In this document: positions 5,951-9,878 of the stretch, one piece after another
Position numbering within the stretch: position 1 is the stretch's first letter
How the letters are laid out: each line of letters starts with the position of its first letter
Assembly: GCA_031261945.1 (NCBI GenBank)
Contig: JAISIQ010000066.1
Span: 1 to 9,878 of the forward strand
Origin: Methanobrevibacter sp.
GTDB lineage: Archaea; Methanobacteriota; Methanobacteria; Methanobacteriales; Methanobacteriaceae
Direction: 5' to 3'
DNA length: 9,878 bases
Program-made: the position numbers and the translations under genes
The notes under the pieces: model-generated
Databases searched by the model: none
Seen by the model: only the letters and a program-made list of their open reading frames with translations
What the model was told of the DNA's origin: nothing

Positions 5951-6344
5951 TTTTAGCTCTCCTTTTTAATTTTTGTTCCTTCTTGTAAGGGATATGTAAT
6001 ATATGATTACATTCTAAGCATTTAATATTCACTTGATTATTTGAAAGTCTAATTTTAGAGTTGATTCCAGGTTGTAAGAATTTATGGCAGCTTTTACAAT
6101 ATCTACGCTTCCATTTAAGAGGAATACTTGTATTATACTTCTTAGATATTTTTAAAGCCAATTCTACATATCTATTTGGCCTTTCATTAGCTGAACTTTC
6201 ATTAACTCTTTCATTTGCCCTTTGAGGATTATTAGTACAGCTATTATTCTTGTTGTCATATTCTTTTTGAGCTAGGGAAAAAAGAATATCCATACGTTCT
6301 TTAGCTATTTCAATCATCCATTTAGGGCGTCTTCCTCTTCTCAA
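5913..6344 (-). CDS. rnp4: Ribonuclease P protein component 4 (Rpp21)
   Basis: Archaeal Rpp21/Rpr2/Snm1 protein, one of the proteins that, with the catalytic RNA, removes the 5' leader of pre-tRNA; it pairs with Rpp29. The 143-residue product starts RRGRRPKWMIEIAKERMDILF, then RYVELALKISKKYN (58-71), and ends in a zinc ribbon whose ligands are CKSC (83-86) and C109/C112. The start is TTG at 6342-6344: the conserved RGRRPKW lies upstream of the first ATG codon, and GAGGT stands a few bases before the TTG. Residues about 31-56 are a polar insertion rich in Asn, Glu, Arg and Ser that I do not expect in the family. The stop lies inside yhbY. Confidence 0.92.
   Translation of the reverse strand: MRRGRRPKWMIEIAKERMDILFSLAQKEYDNKNNSCTNNPQRANERVNESSANERPNRYVELALKISKKYNTSIPLKWKRRYCKSCHKFLQPGINSKIRLSNNQVNIKCLECNHILHIPYKKEQKLKRRAKIESYTIKKRNHE
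5957..5966 (-). promoter_or_regulatory. Ribosome binding site that decides the yhbY TTG start
   Basis: The - strand sequence AAAAGGAGAG lies inside the 3' end of rnp4, with GGAG about eight bases before the TTG at 5948-5950. No comparable site precedes the first ATG of the frame, so the TTG start is preferred. Confidence 0.75.
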
Positions 6345-6538
6345 ACTTAGACCTCGTGGATTTTATGAAGATTATAGATCCATAAACCTCATAAATTAGA
6401 AAACAAACTATTAAAATAGAATGTAATATTAATATCGCGAATATGATAAGATTTAAGTAATTTAAAACAATATCCTAAAAGTTAGCCTTCACCATTTAAG
6501 GTACAAGAAGAACAATAACCAAATTTTGTTTTTTTAGG

Positions 6539-6546
6539 TTTATAAA
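6539..6546 (-). promoter_or_regulatory. TATA-like box for the rnp4 transcript
   Basis: The - strand shows TTTATAAA preceded by a purine stretch GAAAAAC, which resembles an archaeal BRE plus TATA box. A start about 25 bases downstream would fall near 6515, at the edge of the GC-richer block, and give rnp4 a leader of about 170 bases. The match is good but not unique in this A/T-rich spacer. Confidence 0.4.
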
Positions 6547-6604
6547 GTTTTTCTATTTTAATAAAATATTAATAAAAATATCAATGAAATTTACTTAATA
6601 TAAA

Positions 6605-6630
6605 ATCAAACTTTTAAAAAAAAGTTTGAT
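6605..6630 (-). terminator. 11-bp hairpin in the AK6-rnp4 spacer
   Basis: A perfect 11-bp inverted repeat, ATCAAACTTTT and AAAAGTTTGAT, encloses four A bases on the + strand (TTTT on the - strand). On the - strand it is followed by TTTTATATT. It could be a second terminator for the drg-AK6 transcript or a 3' end structure. The neighbouring ATCAAAACT at 6643-6651 can pair with the same arm, which gives a mutually exclusive alternative fold. Confidence 0.45.
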
Positions 6631-6854
6631 CAAAAAGTTCTATCAAAACTAAAACCAAGTCAAGTAGAAAATTTATAATTTTATTAAATTTTAAATTTAT
6701 ATATTAATAATATTTTTATTATAATATTTTTAAATATTTTTATATTTTTTATAATTCTTTATAATTACTATGATTTTTATAATTATTATAATTATTTTTA
6801 TATTAATAACTATATTAATAACACTTTTAATATATCTAAAATTAATATTAATTT

Positions 6855-6877
6855 AAGAAATAAAAAAACAAAAAGAA
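6855..6877 (-). terminator. T-rich terminator directly after the AK6 gene
   Basis: Right after the adenylate kinase stop codon the - strand has TTC, five T, G, seven T, A, TTTC within 22 bases. Such oligo-T runs are the main intrinsic termination signal of archaeal RNA polymerase. Its position, at the start of a 533-bp spacer, makes a transcript end likely. Confidence 0.55.
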
Positions 6878-7474
6878 TTAATCCAAAATCCAAGACATAA
6901 AATCAACTTCACCAATAGAATAATGTTTTTTATCAAAAATAACATCATTTAGAATAGCTATTACTTCATCAACACTTAAATCAGTAGTATCAACTTCATT
7001 AGCTTTTTCATTATGAATTTCAAAAGACTCAACAGAACAAACACCTAAAGCTTCTGCTTCTAAATTTTCATTAATCTTAGATTTTGTATAATTTCGAGAT
7101 TTAAGTCTATTTTCAAGTATTTTCGGATCTAATCTAAGTACAATGACTTTATCAGACCCTTTACAAAAATGAGAAAGATGGCCTTCAACAATAGCTATTT
7201 TATCCTGCTTAGGTATTTTGTTGAACTTATCTCTTTTATCATTAGAAAAAAAGGAATCAAGATCTTCATTAAGCTTTTTATTTAATTTATCAATATTAAC
7301 AATCTCATAATCCTTTTCAGGATCTTTTCCATCAGTTAAGCTATTTTCGATAGCTAATTCATTGATTTTTATAAGTTTTGTATTGAAATTATCAGATAAA
7401 TAATCATTAAGAGCAATAGCTATTGTGGTTTTACCCACTCCAGGAGTTCCTGTTATAAAAATAGCTTTATTCAT
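6878..7474 (-). CDS. AK6-type (Fap7) adenylate kinase/ATPase
   Basis: Archaeal homologue of eukaryotic AK6/hCINAP/Fap7, a nucleotide kinase and ATPase that assists late small-subunit assembly by acting with uS11. The 198 residues begin with NKAIFITGTPGVGKTTIA, with the P-loop GTPGVGKT at 9-16. EGHLSHF (98-104) is the family's NMP-side motif, followed by VIVLRLDP and ENRLKSRNYTKSKI, the short LID, then EVDTT (160-164) and the terminal VDFMSWILD. Residues about 70-92 form a charged insertion before the IVEGHLSHF strand. The ATG has a GTGAT site upstream. It begins 21 bases after the drg stop, so the two form an operon, ended by a T-rich tract. Confidence 0.92.
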   Translation of the reverse strand: MNKAIFITGTPGVGKTTIAIALNDYLSDNFNTKLIKINELAIENSLTDGKDPEKDYEIVNIDKLNKKLNEDLDSFFSNDKRDKFNKIPKQDKIAIVEGHLSHFCKGSDKVIVLRLDPKILENRLKSRNYTKSKINENLEAEALGVCSVESFEIHNEKANEVDTTDLSVDEVIAILNDVIFDKKHYSIGEVDFMSWILD

Positions 7475-7495
7475 TATATCACTTGTAACTAATAG

Positions 7496-8590
7496 CTATT
7501 TTCTAAGAATAATTCTTAAAACATCTTTATCTTCTAAAACATGATCTGGACCAATTTTTTGACCTGGAAACTTCACAGAACTTCCCCATATTTTTCCATG
7601 ACGGAACTTTTTTACAAATTCCCTGTGTAATTTTCCACAAACATCTAAAACAGAAGATCCTTTTTTTATAATAAGAGGTTCTTCATAATCTGCTTTTTTG
7701 CCTTGTGGCTTTAAATAAATTCGAATTAAATCAAGTTTTTCAAATATTTGATCTTTTAAATAATCTATATTTTGCTTTTTATCAGCAGAAATAGGAATAA
7801 AATCAGGAATTGTTTTTCTTAATTCTTCTAAATAGCTATTATCCACTAAATCAACTTTATTTAAAAGAACAATAGCTGGAACATATGCCCGATTAGATTC
7901 CAATGAATCAATTAATTGATCCATACTAATATCTCCCCTAATCAAAACTTCTGCATTATGCATACCATATTCATTAATTATAGACCTTATTGTTTCTTCA
8001 TCTAATTGTGTAAGTTCTGTTGTTGAAGATACTTGAACTCCTCCAAGTTTTTTTCGTCTTACAGTTACATCAGGCTCTTTTTCATTAGGCCTAATTCCAA
8101 TATCACGAAGTTCTCTTAAAATAATATCTAAGTGTTGAGGATTAAAAACATCTAGAACAATAATGATTAAATCAGCTGTTCTAGCTACTGAAAGAATTTC
8201 TCTTCCTCTACCTTTTCCTCCAGAAGCCCCAGTTATGATTCCAGGAATATCAAAAATTTGAATTTTAGCTCCACGATATTCCATGATTCCGGGAATAATA
8301 TCTAATGTTGTAAACTGATAAGCTCCAACTTTAGATTTTGCATTAGTTAATTCATTTAAAAGAGTGGATTTACCAACTGAAGGAAATCCTACTAAAACAG
8401 CTGTTGAATCTCCACTTTTTTTTACATGAAAACCTTTGCCTTTTGTTCCAGAACTTTTTCTTTGTAAAGATTCTTCTTTCAATTTTGATATTTTAGCTTT
8501 AAGCTTGCCAATATGATGAGAAGTATTTTTATTATAAGGAGTTTTTTGAATTTCTTCTTCAATCTTCTTTATTTTGTCATCAATATCCAT
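7496..8590 (-). CDS. Drg-type Obg-family GTPase
   Basis: Archaeal homologue of the developmentally regulated GTP-binding proteins Drg1/Drg2 (Rbg1/2), ribosome-associated GTPases that relieve stalled elongation in eukaryotes. Order of domains: helix-turn-helix [17 protein letters not shown] with [15 protein letters not shown], then the G-domain with GFPSVGKST (68-76), TTLDIIPG (95-102), DIPG (114-117) plus the glycine-rich [16 protein letters not shown] (244-247), an inserted S5D2L-like segment between G3 and G4, and a C-terminal TGS domain (about 289-363) ending [15 protein letters not shown] three codons earlier (8597-8599) is open, but GTGAG there looks like the ribosome binding site for the ATG at 8588-8590, which is used. 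It precedes the AK6 gene by 21 bases. Confidence 0.95.
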   Translation of the reverse strand: MDIDDKIKKIEEEIQKTPYNKNTSHHIGKLKAKISKLKEESLQRKSSGTKGKGFHVKKSGDSTAVLVGFPSVGKSTLLNELTNAKSKVGAYQFTTLDIIPGIMEYRGAKIQIFDIPGIITGASGGKGRGREILSVARTADLIIIVLDVFNPQHLDIILRELRDIGIRPNEKEPDVTVRRKKLGGVQVSSTTELTQLDEETIRSIINEYGMHNAEVLIRGDISMDQLIDSLESNRAYVPAIVLLNKVDLVDNSYLEELRKTIPDFIPISADKKQNIDYLKDQIFEKLDLIRIYLKPQGKKADYEEPLIIKKGSSVLDVCGKLHREFVKKFRHGKIWGSSVKFPGQKIGPDHVLEDKDVLRIILRK

Positions 8591-8902
8591 AAAACTCACT
8601 TAAAATTATTAAATTAATTAAAATTAACACAAATATAAAACAATGCCACTATAACTAATAAAACTATAATATAAACTTAATATAAACTTAATATATAAGC
8701 TTAATGAAAATTATTCATCAAAATCACTAGTTTAAATAAAACATTGAAGTAAAATATGAAATATAAAATATTCATGAATACAGCTATTAATTTATTTGAT
8801 TAAACTACTTAATAAGCTATTATTTGCGTGATTAGCTATTTAAATAGTTCATATACCATATTCATGAATTTTAAAATATTGTTTCAACTTATTTTTATTT
8901 CA
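8591..8902. other. 312-bp spacer between aglB and drg
   Basis: No gene is seen on either strand. The spacer holds, from the aglB side, a palindrome ATTCATGAAT at 8860-8869, AGCTATT copies at 8834, 8815 and 8782, a second TATTCATGAATA palindrome at 8769-8780, and an 11-bp repeat that contains TATA-like boxes facing drg at 8668-8702. No T-run follows aglB closely, so where its transcript ends is not evident. Confidence 0.55.
8668..8702 (-). promoter_or_regulatory. Repeated TATA-like boxes upstream of drg
   Basis: On the + strand the unit AATATAAACTT occurs at 8668-8678 and 8679-8689, followed by the longer variant AATATATAAGCTT at 8690-8702. On the - strand these read AAGTTTATATT twice and AAGCTTATATATT once, each with a near-consensus archaeal TATA element. 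They point toward drg, whose start is 80-110 bases downstream. The repeat could supply one or several start sites for the drg-AK6 operon. Confidence 0.5.
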
Positions 8903-9878
8903 TTAAGATTTTGGTATAATTTTCCACAATGAGACACCAGGTTCCATATTAACTAATTCAAATCTATCTTGACCAAATCCACCTAATATAAATAGTCTTG
9001 TAAATAATGAATTTTCTAATTCTTTACTCATTAAAATAGAATTATAAGTATTATTATTACCTATAATAAGTAAAGTGAAATTTCCAGACTCATTTACAGT
9101 TTCATTTACAACCACATAGCCATCATCTATAATCATTCTATTGTATAGAGTGAATGGGTTGTAAGGAGTTCCATTTTGATCTATAACTTGACTACCATTT
9201 TCATAAACTGTTTTGACCGTTGCAGTAGTATTATTAGTCTCAAGATCTTTAGTAAGCACTGTCTGGAAAAGTATATTTTGTTCCTCTGAATTAGTTATAT
9301 TAGCTTGAGCAGTAGTCGAATTAATTTTCTCTAATTCAACTGCCTCTTGTGAGACAAGATATTGGTATCCTGAACTATTTTGTATTTTAAAGTCCCATGT
9401 ACCAAAGTAAGACCACCAACCTGCTTTTTGAAGCAAATCAGAACTAGCTACAAATACAACAGGAGTTGCATTTGCTGGATGAGTATATTGTAATACATCA
9501 TCTGCTTGAGTTGAGCTTAAATTATAATCCCCAGTCATTATAGTTTTTGCTTCATCTCTTGAAACAGGTAATGTTTTTTCAAGTATTTCAACAGATTTCC
9601 CTGTGTCATTTGTATAATTATCTAAAGTATAATAACCTTCATCACCACTAGAAGCTAGCATTTCAAATATACCTGCCGACAGATCTGGATTATCTTCTGT
9701 CATTGCTTTACCTACCCAAAATGCCCTCGGAGTATTCTGAGAACCCCCATCAAAAGTAACACGTCTTTCTCCAGCTATTTCAAATAGATAACCAAAATCC
9801 CACCAAGATGTAACAACTGTATCATTAGTAGTATTTGCTTTTACCCATAACATTGAATCCCACATAGGATCACTAGTA
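8903..9878 (-). CDS. aglB: Oligosaccharyltransferase AglB/STT3, C-terminal part
   Basis: Membrane-bound N-glycosylation enzyme that moves a lipid-linked glycan to Asn in N-X-S/T of exported proteins. The frame is open to the right edge (ACT AGT GAT CCT before ATG), so the 5' part, with the multi-spanning transferase domain and its catalytic acids, is outside. What is here, about 324 codons, is the extracytoplasmic C-terminal domain. It begins just before the hallmark SWWDFG at about 9791-9808, the acceptor-recognition WWDxG motif. VTFDGGSQNTPRAFWVGKAM follows, as in other methanogen AglB proteins. I count 17 N-X-S/T sequons in the visible part. It ends GVSLWKIIPKS. It is the furthest upstream - strand gene, with a 312-bp spacer to drg, so probably a separate transcript. 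Confidence 0.93.
   Translation of the reverse strand, partial: TSDPMWDSMLWVKANTTNDTVVTSWWDFGYLFEIAGERRVTFDGGSQNTPRAFWVGKAMTEDNPDLSAGIFEMLASSGDEGYYTLDNYTNDTGKSVEILEKTLPVSRDEAKTIMTGDYNLSSTQADDVLQYTHPANATPVVFVASSDLLQKAGWWSYFGTWDFKIQNSSGYQYLVSQEAVELEKINSTTAQANITNSEEQNILFQTVLTKDLETNNTTATVKTVYENGSQVIDQNGTPYNPFTLYNRMIIDDGYVVVNETVNESGNFTLLIIGNNNTYNSILMSKELENSLFTRLFILGGFGQDRFELVNMEPGVSLWKIIPKS

Larger units (their letters stand above)
6345..6877. other. 533-bp spacer between AK6 gene and rnp4
   Basis: This is the longest spacer in the window. From right to left on the - strand it contains a T-rich tract right after the adenylate kinase stop, about 200 bases of nearly pure A/T, a strong hairpin at 6605-6630, a TATA-like TTTATAAA at 6539-6546, then a block at 6481-6530 of noticeably higher GC, and finally a leader of about 170 bases to rnp4. 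I find no tRNA fold or RNase P-like RNA. The GC-richer block includes a short frame ending FGYCSSCTLNGEG on the - strand, without an ATG, GTG or TTG start; it is described under findings and not called as a gene. Confidence 0.55.
564..9779. repeat. Dispersed palindrome AATAGCTATT and its half forms
   Basis: Full 10-bp copies of AATAGCTATT lie at 564-573, 1887-1896, 4500-4509, 6953-6962, 7190-7199, 7415-7424, 7491-7500 and 7831-7840. About 30 further sites carry only the 7-base AGCTATT (for example 1093, 1609, 2254, 2827, 2851, 3073, 3253, 4262, 4275, 5010, 5027, 6303, 7339, 8782, 8834, 9773) or its complement AATAGCT (1063, 1378, 2104, 2809, 3646, 3949, 7460, 7871). They are in coding and non-coding DNA, on no fixed reading frame, and are not a mobile element. 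The nature of the signal is discussed under findings. Confidence 0.75.

Noticed and set aside
6435..6440. TCGCGA as an isolated GC motif in the rnp4 leader
   Set aside because: A single 6-base occurrence with no partner or context; not enough for a regulatory call.
6345..6877. A tRNA, snoRNA-like or RNase P RNA gene in the long spacer
   Set aside because: No cloverleaf, no C/D or K-turn boxes and too little GC for a stable RNA in this lineage could be read; a covariance-model search would settle it.
1..9878. CRISPR array, insertion sequence, prophage or defence genes
   Set aside because: No regularly spaced long repeats, transposase, integrase or terminal inverted repeats with target duplication were seen; the window is a core housekeeping region.

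Overview
The window is archaeal, most likely from a Methanobacteriales methanogen of the Methanobrevibacter/Methanosphaera type. The evidence is very low GC, long A/T-only spacers, Shine-Dalgarno motifs of the GGAG and GTGAT kinds, TTTATATT-like promoter boxes, and genes found only in archaea/eukaryotes (eIF6, eL31, eL39, eL20/L18a, eS19, prefoldin alpha, PDCD5, RNase P protein 4, AK6, Drg-type GTPase, AglB/STT3). Genus is inferred from protein resemblance, not from a search.

Layout. One short gene, a 4-oxalocrotonate tautomerase-like protein, is on the + strand at the left (286-471). The other fourteen genes are on the - strand and read right to left: aglB (3' two-thirds or less, cut by the window edge), a 312-bp spacer, drg GTPase, AK6-type adenylate kinase, a 533-bp spacer, rnp4 overlapping yhbY, rps19e, pdcd5, a PP-loop ATPase, rpl39e, rpl31e, eif6, rpl18a, pfdA and ftsY. 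rpl39e (51 codons) is easy to miss because it is short. Five starts are non-ATG or were moved: yhbY and rnp4 use TTG with clear ribosome binding sites, while eif6, rpl31e and drg are trimmed to internal ATGs.

Biology. The - strand genes are the classic archaeal translation/targeting neighbourhood: ribosomal proteins (eS19, eL39, eL31, eL20), a 60S-type anti-association factor (eIF6), a CRM-domain ribosome/RNA-binding protein, a tRNA 5'-maturation subunit, two nucleotide-binding ribosome-associated enzymes (AK6, Drg), a co-translational chaperone subunit (prefoldin alpha), the SRP receptor (FtsY) and the N-glycosylation enzyme acting on exported proteins. The unassigned PP-loop ATPase embedded in this run is the best candidate for an undercharacterised function.

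Non-coding signal. The most striking pattern is a dispersed palindrome, AATAGCTATT, present in eight full copies and about thirty 7-base partial copies in genes and spacers alike. Several spacers hold short-period tandem arrays (9, 11, 12 and 13 bp). Two good hairpins and several T-runs look like termination signals. I see no tRNA, rRNA, CRISPR array, transposase or prophage gene, and no clear case for a new defence-type system.
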